Shown here: positions 1 to 9,133 of the stretch, piece after piece
Layout: each line of letters starts with the position of its first letter
Numbering within the stretch: position 1 is the stretch's first letter
DNA from: an uncultured Flavobacteriaceae bacterium
GTDB taxonomy: Bacteria > Bacteroidota > Bacteroidia > Flavobacteriales > Flavobacteriaceae
Reading direction: 5' to 3'
Assembly (NCBI GenBank): GCA_938073895.1
Contig: CALJFB010000016.1
Span: forward strand, 1 to 60,768
Length of the DNA: 60,768 bases
The notes under the pieces: generated by a model
Database searches by the model: none
The model's input: the letters and a program-made list of their open reading frames with translations, nothing else
Told to the model about the DNA's origin: nothing
Position numbers and translations under genes: made by a program

Positions 1-2407
1 AAGATATAAGACGCTATTTGTAAATCATTTAAGCTAATATTTATCTCAGTACTATTTAGTGAGTTATTAAAATTTATCACTTGTACTTTACGACCTGTTA
101 AATCGTAGATAGTTACAGATTTTATAGCCAGACCACTTGACTTAACAATAGTTATAAATTCTTTTGCAGGATTTGGATATAGCTTTAGCTCAGGTAACAC
201 TACAGCTCTTGTACTTAAAGTAGCTGTAATAGAGAAACTACACGTTGTACTGTTGCCGTTATCGTCTGTTACTGTGATAACTACATTTGTATCACCTTCT
301 GTAACCTCTGTACCACTTAAAGGAGTCTGAGTTACCGTAAAACTTGAACTACAATTGTCTGTAATTAATAAACCATTTGTATAGTCTTCTATTACATAAA
401 TATCTAATTCATTTGCAACTACTGCAATGTCCTCCGGACAATTAGTTACTACAGGACCCATAACGTCTACTACATTTACTATTGCAGTAGCTGTATTAGT
501 ATTTCCTTCGTTATCTGTTATTGTTAGAGCTACTGTATTGTCTCCTAAATCAGCACACGTAAAATCTGTAATATCTAACACCATAGTGTCTATACCACAA
601 TTATCTGAACTGCCATTGTTAATATCTGACACATCAATACTAGCTACTCCATTAGCATCTAATTCCACAGTAATATCTTGTGTTACTATAGTTGCTGCTG
701 AAGTATCTTCTACCGTAACTATTGCTGAAGCTGTTTGAGAATTCCCTGAAATATCGGTTACGGTTAATACCACAATATTAAGCCCTATATCATCACAGGT
801 AAAATCGGAAATATTTAATACCATAGTGTCAATTCCACAGTTGTCTGCACTACCATTATCTATGGCTGATGCTAAAACAGTAGCCATACCACTTGCATCT
901 AAGGTTACAGTAAGGTCTTGTACAACGGCTGTAGGTAAAATATTATCTTCAATAGTTACTGTTGCTGTTTCAGTTTCAGAATTCCCTTCGTTATCTGTTA
1001 CTATTAACGTCACTGTATTGTCACCTAAATCAGCACATGTAAAATCTGTAATATCTAATACCATAGTATCTATACCACAATTATCCGAACTGCCATCATC
1101 AATATCTAACACTTCAATACTAGCTGTACCATTAGCATCTACACCACAGTAATATCTTGCGTTACTACAGTTGGTACTAAACTATCTACAACAGTAACTG
1201 TTGCCATAGCTGTATCTGTATTTCCTTCGTTATCTGTTACTGTTAAAATAACTGTATTATCTCCTAAATCAGCACACGTAAAATCTGTAATATCTAATAC
1301 CATTGTATCGATATCACAATTATCTGAACTGCCATTATTAATGTCTGCTGCTGTAATTGTAGCCGCACCATTAGCATCCAATTGTACTGTAATGTCTTGT
1401 GTTACGGATGTTGGGCTGGTTGTATCCTCAAAAGTTACATCAAAACTACTTGTAGTCTCTGAACCAGCTTAGTCTGTAGCACTTACAATAATTGAGACTG
1501 TACATGTTGCATCCGTTTCTGATGTGATGGTAAATGTAAAATCATCACCAGAATTTGTTTTAACAATATTGGCATTGGTAACTATTGCTTGGTTAGATGC
1601 TGTTGCTACTACCGTTAAGTTAGCAGCAGTAGTTTCTGCGTCAGCAATAGCAGTTGTAATAATTACATCTGCATTTGGACAAGCCTGTTGGTCTAATACA
1701 GCTTCGATAGTTGGGGCATTGTTTGGCAAAATAAATGCAACTGGTGAATTATACACTTTTAAATTACTAAAACATGCTGCGAGTGTAAAGGCAAATCCAG
1801 GGTTTTCACTAAGATAAATTTTCCTATTTAAATTTGAGGCAGCACCGTTTAAAGGATAAGGTATAGTAGCAACTATCTCTATAGTATTATTTACCATTAA
1901 CTTGGTAGAACCTTTAATATACTGAACCTTAATCTCATAATCTATATTTTCTGAAAACGTATTTACAGATGCAACAGAATAGGTACTATTGTTGTACATT
2001 ATATAAAGATAACCTGCATCATCAATATTTACACCGAAATCTCTGTAAGCACCATCAAATGTTAAAATTGGGTGTTTAGAAGGATTACCTGGACTATTTT
2101 GATTGGTCGGTAGGTTCGTAATATTTACAGTTACATCAAACTGAAAAGAACCTCTATTTATTAAATCCAAATTTGGCGTTGTTATATCATTATTTCTGAT
2201 ATCATCAGTACAAGTGCTTACAGTATTTGTAGTTGCGCTAGCGCCAATTGAGACATTTACGAAGTTCCCAGTAGCGTAGCTCAATGAACTTTGCCCCAAA
2301 CCATAATCTGCTATAAGAGTTTGACTGTAAGAGAAAGTTGATACTAATAAAACAAAAAACTTACAGGACTTTAAGTCCAATAGGTTGGTTGGTAATTTAG
2401 TTAGCAT
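1..2407 (-). pseudogene. T9SS-exported repeat protein, broken by a stop and a frameshift, 3' end off the window
   Basis: Read from 2407 downward, this begins with a signal peptide (hydrophobic CKFFVLLVSTFSYSQ) and a LamG/concanavalin-like segment. It then carries about four repeats of roughly 85 residues around NGSSDNCGIDTMVLDITDF, resembling HYR-type modules. The end matches a type A sorting domain (LKLYPNPAKEF... YDLTGRKVQ), the signal for type IX secretion, and is cut by the window edge only a few residues before the expected end. Two lesions are visible. A TAA lies in frame at 1469-1471, and reading continues sensibly past it. Near 1140 the expected codons for ITVELDANG have lost one base, giving a stop in the old frame, while the next frame stays open to base 1. 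It is probably a decayed surface adhesin. Sequencing or assembly error in the repeats is the alternative. Confidence 0.75.
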
Positions 2408-2667
2408 AAAAAAAGTTTAAAGTATTAGTTATTTTTGTTTTTATTTAGCTCAAAATCAAACACTTTGTAAGTGTTACCACTTCAATTTATAATGATTTTA
2501 AATTTTTGCAAATTCGACAAGAAAAGAAAAAATAAACAAGCTTATTACCACATATTAATTACCTTGTTAGAATATCGTTTTACAAAAAAAATATTCTTAA
2601 CACTTAAATAACAATAACCGTTATCATTCCTTAAAATTCTTGTAGTAATAATTAACTGTTTATACTA
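2408..2667. other. Intergenic region, AT-rich
   Basis: About 260 bases upstream of the broken adhesin gene. No reading frame or RNA gene is visible; it should hold the promoter of the minus-strand adhesin. Confidence 0.4.
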
Positions 2668-2698
2668 AAAAAGGCTAAATCTAATGACTTAGCCTTTT
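2668..2698 (-). terminator. Rho-independent terminator of the SDR gene
   Basis: Inverted repeat AAGGCTAAATC / GACTTAGCCTT with a short loop and T runs on both sides. It lies just past the stop of the minus-strand SDR gene. Confidence 0.7.
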
Positions 2699-2709
2699 GG
2701 TTTTTATTA

Positions 2710-3528
2710 CTATTCTAATATATCCATTGGATCAGAAAATTGATACTTAAAATCTAATAGCGTTTTACCTTTTTTATTACATACTTTTTTAAAGTTTAAA
2801 TTAGAATCCTTTAAAAATGTTGGCGGCTCCAACCCTATTTTGGTAGCTGCTTTTGTATAATAATCTTCTCTTGTTGGATGCTTATCTGCACAACCATTAA
2901 TTATTTCTCCCCAACAATTTTTATTAACAACTTCAAAAATCAACCTAATACAATCTGTTTGATGGATAACATTTACAAGTCCATTTCTGTTGGACAGTTC
3001 TTTTTTACCTGCTAAGAATTTTCCTGGCAAACGCTCCGGACCAACCAAACCAGAAAATCTTATAATAGTTAATCTTTGTTTTAACTCTTTTTGTAATAAA
3101 TCTTCGAGAGCTAAAATGGCTTTACCACTTGATTTTTCTGGATAGAGCTCTAAATCTTCAGTTACCCAATTATTTGTGTTTTGGTAAACTGACGTAGAAC
3201 TTATAAAAACAACATGTTGGTTATCTGAAATAAAAGGAAATAGTACTTTTATTTGATTTTTATATATTGTTTCAACATCGTCTTCTAGTTTGGGTGGAAT
3301 ATTAATAAAAACAACAGCACTTTTATTAAGGAAATCTAAATATTTTGAATCGTTATTTTCTTCACCTAAAGTAAAAACATAAGGCGTTATATTGTTAGAT
3401 TTAAGTAAATTTATCTTCTCTTTTGAAGTTGTAGAACCTTTCACTTTAAAACCTTTAGCGGTAAAATATTTAGCTAATGGCAATCCTAACCAACCACATC
3501 CCAATATACTTATTTGTTTATTTTTCAT
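2710..3528 (-). CDS. NAD(P)-binding SDR/epimerase-like protein (YeeZ type)
   Basis: 272 residues. A Rossmann nucleotide-binding motif sits at the N-terminus (ILGCGWLGLPLA, residues 8-19). An SSTSVY segment near residue 111 corresponds to the catalytic Ser/Tyr region of extended SDRs, although the usual YxxxK is not clear. The substrate cannot be told from sequence. The start ATG lies 10 bases after the stop of the upstream methyltransferase gene on the same strand, so the two are probably co-transcribed. A terminator follows at 2668-2698. Confidence 0.8.
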   Translation of the reverse strand: MKNKQISILGCGWLGLPLAKYFTAKGFKVKGSTTSKEKINLLKSNNITPYVFTLGEENNDSKYLDFLNKSAVVFINIPPKLEDDVETIYKNQIKVLFPFISDNQHVVFISSTSVYQNTNNWVTEDLELYPEKSSGKAILALEDLLQKELKQRLTIIRFSGLVGPERLPGKFLAGKKELSNRNGLVNVIHQTDCIRLIFEVVNKNCWGEIINGCADKHPTREDYYTKAATKIGLEPPTFLKDSNLNFKKVCNKKGKTLLDFKYQFSDPMDILE

Positions 3529-3538
3529 ACAAAAAAAT

Positions 3539-4141
3539 CTATTTTTCTAATATTCCAAACAATTCTTTATCTTGTCTTTCGGGGATTGAATTATAGCAAT
3601 TTTCTAATGTTTTAATACTAAAATGTGTTTTAAAATAACTTATATACAATTCCTTATTACCTCCAAATGGTCTTTTTTCTAGATCTTCTGTTAAAGGAAT
3701 ATTAAACCATAATCCTACTAACTTTCCTTTAGGTTTTAAAAGATTATACATTTTATTTACATAAGAAATTCGTGATGCTTGTAAAGGTGGAAAGGAACAA
3801 AAGAAGGTTTGCTCAATAATTAAATCGTAAGTCCCATTATGAGAAAAGAAATCTTGGTGTATTAATTGAGTTAGAGGAAATTTTGGATTTCTAATTTTAA
3901 ACTGTTGCAATGGCGTTTCGGAAATATCCATAACAAATATATTCTTAAATCCATTATTAAATAAATATTCTGCTTCGTAAGCATTTCCAGCTCCAGGAAT
4001 TAAAATACGTAAATCCTTATTTTCTAATTGATCAAAATACGTTTTTAATGGTGTAGAAGGATAACCAATATCCCAACCTGTTTTAGCTTTGCTATATCTG
4101 TTGGTCCAATAATTTTTGGTTTCTGTATCTTTAATTTTCAT
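3539..4141 (-). CDS. SAM-dependent methyltransferase, TPMT family
   Basis: 200 residues from the chosen ATG at 4141 (MKIKDTETKNYWTNRY). An upstream in-frame ATG at 4192 would add 17 hydrophobic residues not expected in a cytosolic enzyme. The N-terminal WxxRY...GWDIGYP pattern and the SAM-binding IPGAGNAYEAEYL (about residues 47-59) are typical of thiopurine methyltransferase-like proteins, which methylate thiol or related small molecules. The true substrate is unknown. It leads a probable two-gene unit with the SDR gene. Confidence 0.8.
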   Translation of the reverse strand: MKIKDTETKNYWTNRYSKAKTGWDIGYPSTPLKTYFDQLENKDLRILIPGAGNAYEAEYLFNNGFKNIFVMDISETPLQQFKIRNPKFPLTQLIHQDFFSHNGTYDLIIEQTFFCSFPPLQASRISYVNKMYNLLKPKGKLVGLWFNIPLTEDLEKRPFGGNKELYISYFKTHFSIKTLENCYNSIPERQDKELFGILEK

Positions 4142-4317
4142 AATAAAAATTTTATCAAAAATAAGAGATAATTTCACTAAAAATAACAACATACATATTA
4201 ATATTATTTGCTTACACTAATGCTCCCAACAAATAATACTGAAAATATGGAAGTACTAATTTAAAATAAAAGCATAAATGTTGTAAGTTCGTTTTATACT
4301 TTTACACTTGGCTTTAC

Positions 4318-5373
4318 ATGAGAAAAACAGACTACAAATATATTATAATTGGTGCAGGAGTTTCTGGATTAACTACAGCTTATTATCTATTACAAAATAG
4401 AGAAACTAATTTTATTATATTAGAAGGTAGAGATAGAATTGGTGGTCGTGTGTTAACTAAAAACACTATTGACTTTGGACCAGCTTGGTTTCAGCCAAAT
4501 CATAAAAACTTATCACAATTACTTAATAATTTAGGTATTGAAAAGTTTAGTCAATATTCCAAAGGAAAAAGTATTATGGTTTATAATACTAATGGACCTG
4601 CACATTATTTCGAGAGTGATCAAACACAACCATCGGCTTATCGTATTTCTGGTGGTTCTAATAATTTAATAAAAAAATTATCCAATTTTGTTGAAGATAA
4701 AATAGTTTTAAACACTCAAATTTCAAGGATTTCGGAAATTGAAAATAAAATTATATTGACTTCGAACACTAATACTTTTTCAGCAGAAAGAGTAATTAAT
4801 ACATTACCTCCAAAACTTGCTACAACACTAAACTACTCTCCAAAATTACCCAATGAATTAAATAAAGTAATGCATAAAACGCAAACCTGGATGGGTCATG
4901 CTATTAAAGTTGGTATTACTTATAAAACCCCATTTTGGCGAGAACAAAATAATTCGGGCACAATTATAGGCCAATTTGGCGCTGTTACAGAATTATACGA
5001 TCATACCAATGCTTCCAAAACAAATTTTAGCTTAATGGGTTTTGTAAACCAAGAGTTAAGAGAAGTTAGTGCAGAAACAAGAAAAGAACAGATTTTAGCT
5101 TATTTAGAAAAACATTTGGGTTCTAAAGCAAGAAATTATTTAAGTTATTCCGAGAAAGATTGGGCTAAAGATAAGTTTACAAGTTGTCCAAATTTAGAAG
5201 ATGTTTATATGTCGGCACACTACGGAAATCCTATTTTTAATTCAGCCTATTTAAATGGTAAATTATTATTTTCAGGAACAGAAACCGCACCCTATTTTGG
5301 TGGTTATTTAGAAGGTGCTGTAATTAGTGGTATCTTATCGGCACAAAAACTTTTAAACACTACTAAGAACTAA
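4318..5373 (+). CDS. FAD-dependent amine oxidase family protein
   Basis: 351 residues. The N-terminal dinucleotide-binding motif IIIGAGVSGL (residues 9-18) is followed by LEGRDRIGGRV, the standard FAD-contacting stretch of flavin monoamine oxidase and phytoene-desaturase-like enzymes. The C-terminus SGTETAPYFGGYLEGAVISG is the second FAD-binding block of the same family. It is shorter than typical monoamine oxidases. The substrate is unknown. It is transcribed divergently from the methyltransferase/SDR pair. Confidence 0.85.
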   Translation: MRKTDYKYIIIGAGVSGLTTAYYLLQNRETNFIILEGRDRIGGRVLTKNTIDFGPAWFQPNHKNLSQLLNNLGIEKFSQYSKGKSIMVYNTNGPAHYFESDQTQPSAYRISGGSNNLIKKLSNFVEDKIVLNTQISRISEIENKIILTSNTNTFSAERVINTLPPKLATTLNYSPKLPNELNKVMHKTQTWMGHAIKVGITYKTPFWREQNNSGTIIGQFGAVTELYDHTNASKTNFSLMGFVNQELREVSAETRKEQILAYLEKHLGSKARNYLSYSEKDWAKDKFTSCPNLEDVYMSAHYGNPIFNSAYLNGKLLFSGTETAPYFGGYLEGAVISGILSAQKLLNTTKN

Positions 5374-5444
5374 TTTAAAGCAATAAAAATTAAAACCAGT
5401 TTTGGACTACAAAAAGCTTATTTCTTTAATCGTAATAACTTTTC

Positions 5445-5452
5445 TATTTTTG
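5445..5452 (+). promoter_or_regulatory. Bacteroidota -7 element TATTTTTG
   Basis: Matches TAnnTTTG and ends only four bases before the ATG of the SpoU methyltransferase gene, so the mRNA would have almost no leader. Confidence 0.5.
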
Positions 5453-5456
5453 TACT

Positions 5457-5915
5457 ATGGTAGATAATTTTGAAAACGAATTTTTTGGTATTGGCATACA
5501 AAATGGAAAAACACCAGAAAATTTAGGCGTTTTATGGCGAACAGCTCAAAATTTAGGAGCAAGTTATATTTTTACTATTGGAAATAGGTATGCAAAACAA
5601 GCCTGCGACACGCATAATGCTGTAAAATCTATGCCTTATTTTCATTATAATAATTTTCAAGAATTTTACAATAATCTACCAAAAGGCGCAAGATTAGTTG
5701 GCGTAGAATTAGATCCTACTGCTACAGAATTAGAAACCTTTAATCATCCAAGACGTTGCGTTTATTTATTAGGTGCAGAAGATCACGGTTTGTCTAAAGA
5801 CGCTATAAAAAAATCGCATTTCTTAGTAAAATTTAAATCAGAATTAAGCCTAAATGTAGCAGTTGCAGGAAGTATTGTTATGTACGATAGAGGCTTAAAC
5901 AAACCAAGATCATAA
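5457..5915 (+). CDS. RNA methyltransferase, SpoU/TrmH family
   Basis: 152 residues, a single SPOUT domain without the extra N-terminal substrate-binding domain. The motifs are NxG-type NLGVLWRTAQNLGA near residues 22-35, LLGAEDHGL near 103-111, and the C-terminal knot SLNVAVAGSIVMYD. These form the SAM site of 2'-O-ribose methyltransferases acting on tRNA or rRNA. The target nucleotide cannot be deduced. The gene has its own promoter at 5445-5452. Confidence 0.85.
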   Translation: MVDNFENEFFGIGIQNGKTPENLGVLWRTAQNLGASYIFTIGNRYAKQACDTHNAVKSMPYFHYNNFQEFYNNLPKGARLVGVELDPTATELETFNHPRRCVYLLGAEDHGLSKDAIKKSHFLVKFKSELSLNVAVAGSIVMYDRGLNKPRS

Positions 5916-6030
5916 TATTTAGTATTAAAAAGCAATCACAATACTACAAACAATTAAAAGTCAGCTTCTTTTAACCCATTTTTTTTTGGGAACAAATCAC
6001 ATAAATAGTTAATATAACAAACTAACATCT

Positions 6031-6038
6031 TACCTTTG
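6031..6038 (+). promoter_or_regulatory. Bacteroidota -7 element TACCTTTG (era)
   Basis: Fits TAnnTTTG, 22 bases before the era ATG. Confidence 0.5.
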
Positions 6039-6059
6039 TAGTCTTTAAAAGAATAAATT

Positions 6060-6941
6060 ATGAGTCATAAAGCAGGTTTTGTAAATATAATTGGTAATCC
6101 TAATGTGGGAAAATCTACATTAATGAATGCTTTTGTAGGCGAAAAACTATCTATTATTACCAGTAAAGCACAAACTACAAGACATAGAATTTTAGGTATT
6201 GTAAATGGCGAAGACTTTCAGGTAATTTTAAGCGATACACCAGGAATTATTAAACCAGCATACCAATTGCAGTCTTCCATGATGGACTTTGTAAAAACAG
6301 CTTTTGACGATGCTGATTTACTAATCTATATGGTAGAAATTGGCGAAAAAGAATTAAAAGACGAAGCGTTTTTTAAACGAATTACTAATTCTAAAATACC
6401 TGTATTACTACTTTTAAACAAGATTGATAAATCTAACCAAGAAGAATTAGTAGAGCAAGTACAAATTTGGGGAGAAAAAGTACCAAATGCACTAATTTAC
6501 CCAGTATCTGCCTTAGAAGGCTTTAACGTAAAAGAAGTCTTTGATAAAATTATTGAATTGTTACCAGAATCTCCTGCATTCTACCCAAAAGACCAATTAA
6601 CAGACAAACCAGAACGCTTTTTTGTAAACGAAAAAATTCGTGAAAAAATATTAATGCACTACAAGAAAGAAATTCCATATGCAGTAGAAGTTGATTGCGA
6701 AGAATTTTTTGAAGAAGAAAACATTATCCGTATGCGTGCTGTAATTATGGTAGAACGCGAAACACAAAAAGGAATTATTATTGGCCATAAAGGCGAAGCC
6801 ATAAAACGCGTTGGTGTAGAAGCTAGAAAAGATTTAGAGAAATTTTTTGGAAAACAAATCTACTTAGAACTATATGCCAAAGTAAATAAAAATTGGCGTA
6901 GTAACGACAGACAATTAAAACGTTTTGGTTACAACAACTAA
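6060..6941 (+). CDS. era: GTPase Era, 16S rRNA-binding ribosome assembly factor
   Basis: 293 residues, the usual Era length. The G domain shows G1 GNPNVGKS (residues 12-19), G3 DTPG (about 60-63) and G4 NKID (about 121-124). The C-terminal KH domain carries GIIIGHKGEAIKRVG, which binds the 3' end of 16S rRNA. Era acts in 30S maturation and couples it to cell division. It is followed by a terminator shared with the convergent membrane-protein gene. The related GTPase Der is encoded just beyond. Confidence 0.97.
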   Translation: MSHKAGFVNIIGNPNVGKSTLMNAFVGEKLSIITSKAQTTRHRILGIVNGEDFQVILSDTPGIIKPAYQLQSSMMDFVKTAFDDADLLIYMVEIGEKELKDEAFFKRITNSKIPVLLLLNKIDKSNQEELVEQVQIWGEKVPNALIYPVSALEGFNVKEVFDKIIELLPESPAFYPKDQLTDKPERFFVNEKIREKILMHYKKEIPYAVEVDCEEFFEEENIIRMRAVIMVERETQKGIIIGHKGEAIKRVGVEARKDLEKFFGKQIYLELYAKVNKNWRSNDRQLKRFGYNN

Positions 6942-6961
6942 AACTAAATAGTAAAAAAACT

Positions 6962-6989
6962 AAAAGCTCTAAATAACATTAGAGCTTTT
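6962..6989. terminator. Bidirectional terminator between era and the membrane-protein gene
   Basis: Stem AAAAGCTCTAA / TTAGAGCTTTT around a six-base loop. The stop codon of the minus-strand gene lies inside the stem. Confidence 0.75.
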
Positions 6990-7481
6990 TTTATTTAAAA
7001 CACGTTCCATAAACTGGTGTAATTGCATCATTTCTTCTTTACCTGCATTTTTACCTAAGCGTCCTGCAATGTATAAACCAAACCAAAAAACAACCATAAA
7101 AACAGCAACAACAGTTTGCAAAAAAAAGCTTTTTTCTAACCTAAAATTGGTATAACTCCAAATAACAAAACCAATAAAAAGCACTGCAATTATAAAATGA
7201 AAAAACATAAACATAGTCCAAACTGTTGGATTAGGTCCAAATAATCCAGAAAGCAAAGCCGTTTTTTTATCAAAAGAAACCACTTCTAAATGTAATTGTG
7301 GCGACCAAAAATGTTGTTTGGCCTTAGGAATTCTAATAAACACATGGTTATCTAAACGAGATACTACTAAATTAGTTGTGTTTATAGCGTGTTCTTCAAA
7401 ACGATCTAAAACAATCTTATTATGTTCGTTTAAATCTAATTTAAAACGCGGCCTTAATTCAATTTCATCTCCTAAACTCAT
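6969..7481 (-). CDS. Hypothetical membrane protein with two transmembrane segments
   Basis: 170 residues. The soluble N-terminal half (about 75 residues) resembles a small beta-domain. Two strongly hydrophobic segments follow, at about residues 92-110 and 122-140, then a charged C-terminal tail with MMQLHQFMERVL. I do not recognise a family with a known role. It is convergent with era and divergent from der, so it is placed between two ribosome-assembly GTPases, which by itself does not prove a shared function. Confidence 0.75.
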   Translation of the reverse strand: MSLGDEIELRPRFKLDLNEHNKIVLDRFEEHAINTTNLVVSRLDNHVFIRIPKAKQHFWSPQLHLEVVSFDKKTALLSGLFGPNPTVWTMFMFFHFIIAVLFIGFVIWSYTNFRLEKSFFLQTVVAVFMVVFWFGLYIAGRLGKNAGKEEMMQLHQFMERVLNKKSSNVI

Positions 7482-7533
7482 GATATAAAATATAATAGGT
7501 CCAATTTAGTGATTTTTTTCTATAAACAAACAC

Positions 7534-7541
7534 TACCTTTG
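7534..7541 (+). promoter_or_regulatory. Bacteroidota -7 element TACCTTTG (der)
   Basis: Fits TAnnTTTG, about 40 bases before the der ATG. Confidence 0.5.
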
Positions 7542-7581
7542 CAGTCGCTTACAGGATATGTAATGCATAAAAAAATAAATT

Positions 7582-8892
7582 ATGAGTAGTATAGTAGCAA
7601 TTGTAGGAAGACCAAATGTTGGAAAATCAACATTTTTTAACCGTTTAATTCAACGTAGAGAAGCCATTGTAGATGCAGTAAGTGGTGTAACTAGAGATAG
7701 ACATTACGGAAAAAGTGATTGGAATGGAAAAGAGTTTTCATTAATTGACACTGGTGGATATGTAAAAGGATCAGACGATATTTTTGAAGCTGAAATTGAT
7801 AAACAAGTTGAACTTGCCATAGACGAAGCAGATGCCATTATTTTTATGGTAGATGTAGAAAGTGGTGTTACTGGAATGGACGAAGACGTTGCTAAACTTC
7901 TTAGAAAAGTGTCTAAACCTGTATTTTTAGTTGTAAACAAAGTAGATAATGGTAAACGCGCCGAAGATGCTGTAGAATTTTACAGCCTTGGTTTAGGAGA
8001 ATATTATAGCGTTGCAAGTATTAATGGTAGTGGAACTGGAGATTTATTAGATGATTTAGTAAAAGCTTTACCAGAAATTGAAGATATTCAAGAAGAAGAA
8101 AACCCATTACCACGTTTTGCTGTAGTTGGAAGACCAAATGCAGGAAAATCTTCATTTATAAACACTTTAATTGGCGAAGAAAGATATATTGTTACAGACA
8201 TTGCAGGAACAACACGAGACGCAATGGATACCAAATACAATAGATTTGGATTTGAATTTAATTTAGTAGATACTGCTGGAATTAGAAGAAAAAAGAAAGT
8301 TAGAGAAGATTTAGAATTCTACTCTGTAATGCGAAGTGTAAGAGCTATAGAACATGCAGATGTATGTTTATTAGTTGTAGATGCTACACGTAGTTTTGAC
8401 GGACAAGTTCAAAATATTTTTTGGTTAGCACAACGTAACCGTAAAGGAATTGTTGTATTAGTTAACAAATGGGATTTAGTAGAAAAAGATCATAAAACAA
8501 CTAACGAGTACGAAAAATATATCCGTAAACAATTAGAACCATTTACAGATGTACCAATAGTATTTATGTCTACACTTACAAAACAACGTGTTTACAAAGC
8601 TATAGAAACTGCTGTAGAAGTATATAATAACCGTACTAAGAAAATTAAAACAAGCGAGCTTAACGAGGTATTATTACCAATAATAGAAAATAGACCGCCG
8701 CCAGCATTAAAAGGAAAGTTTGTTAAGATTAAATATATTATGCAGTTACCAACACCACAACCGCAGTTTGCATTTTTCTGTAACTTACCACAATATGTTG
8801 CCGAATCTTACAAAAGATTCTTAGAAAATAAGTTGCGTGAAATTTACGATTTTAAAGGTGTACCAATTAGTATCTACATGCGTAAAAAATAA
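7582..8892 (+). CDS. der: GTPase Der (EngA), 50S ribosome assembly
   Basis: 436 residues with the diagnostic tandem of two G domains: GRPNVGKS at residues 9-16 and GRPNAGKS near 183-190. DTGG and DTAG switch motifs and NKVD and NKWD G4 motifs accompany them. A C-terminal KH-like domain follows (about 350-436, ending PISIYMRKK). Der assists late assembly of the 50S subunit. The gene is monocistronic, between its own promoter and the strong terminator at 8911-8947. Confidence 0.97.
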   Translation: MSSIVAIVGRPNVGKSTFFNRLIQRREAIVDAVSGVTRDRHYGKSDWNGKEFSLIDTGGYVKGSDDIFEAEIDKQVELAIDEADAIIFMVDVESGVTGMDEDVAKLLRKVSKPVFLVVNKVDNGKRAEDAVEFYSLGLGEYYSVASINGSGTGDLLDDLVKALPEIEDIQEEENPLPRFAVVGRPNAGKSSFINTLIGEERYIVTDIAGTTRDAMDTKYNRFGFEFNLVDTAGIRRKKKVREDLEFYSVMRSVRAIEHADVCLLVVDATRSFDGQVQNIFWLAQRNRKGIVVLVNKWDLVEKDHKTTNEYEKYIRKQLEPFTDVPIVFMSTLTKQRVYKAIETAVEVYNNRTKKIKTSELNEVLLPIIENRPPPALKGKFVKIKYIMQLPTPQPQFAFFCNLPQYVAESYKRFLENKLREIYDFKGVPISIYMRKK

Positions 8893-8910
8893 TAACACAA
8901 AACATTAAAC

Positions 8911-8947
8911 AAAAGGCTGAGTTTTTTACACAAAAACTCAGCCTTTT
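8911..8947 (+). terminator. Rho-independent terminator of der
   Basis: AAAAGGCTGAGTTTTT pairs with AAAAACTCAGCCTTTT across a loop of about five bases. Confidence 0.85.
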
Positions 8948-9133
8948 GCATTAAACAGCTTTTTAAACCCTAATAAACAGTCTAACAAGTCTTATTTATA
9001 ACGTAAATAAATAATAAAATTTATATTTTGTTTAACAGACTAAATAAAAAACTCTAGATAATTTCGTTAACTTGTTTAGACCCAAAAAAAGAATCCCATT
9101 TTTTTTAGGCTCTTAACCTATAAACAACTTGTT

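Noticed and set aside
1-1400. Regularly spaced near-identical segments that could be taken for a CRISPR array
   Set aside because: The spacing is about 250 bases and the segments translate to the same protein repeat on the minus strand, so this is a coding repeat.
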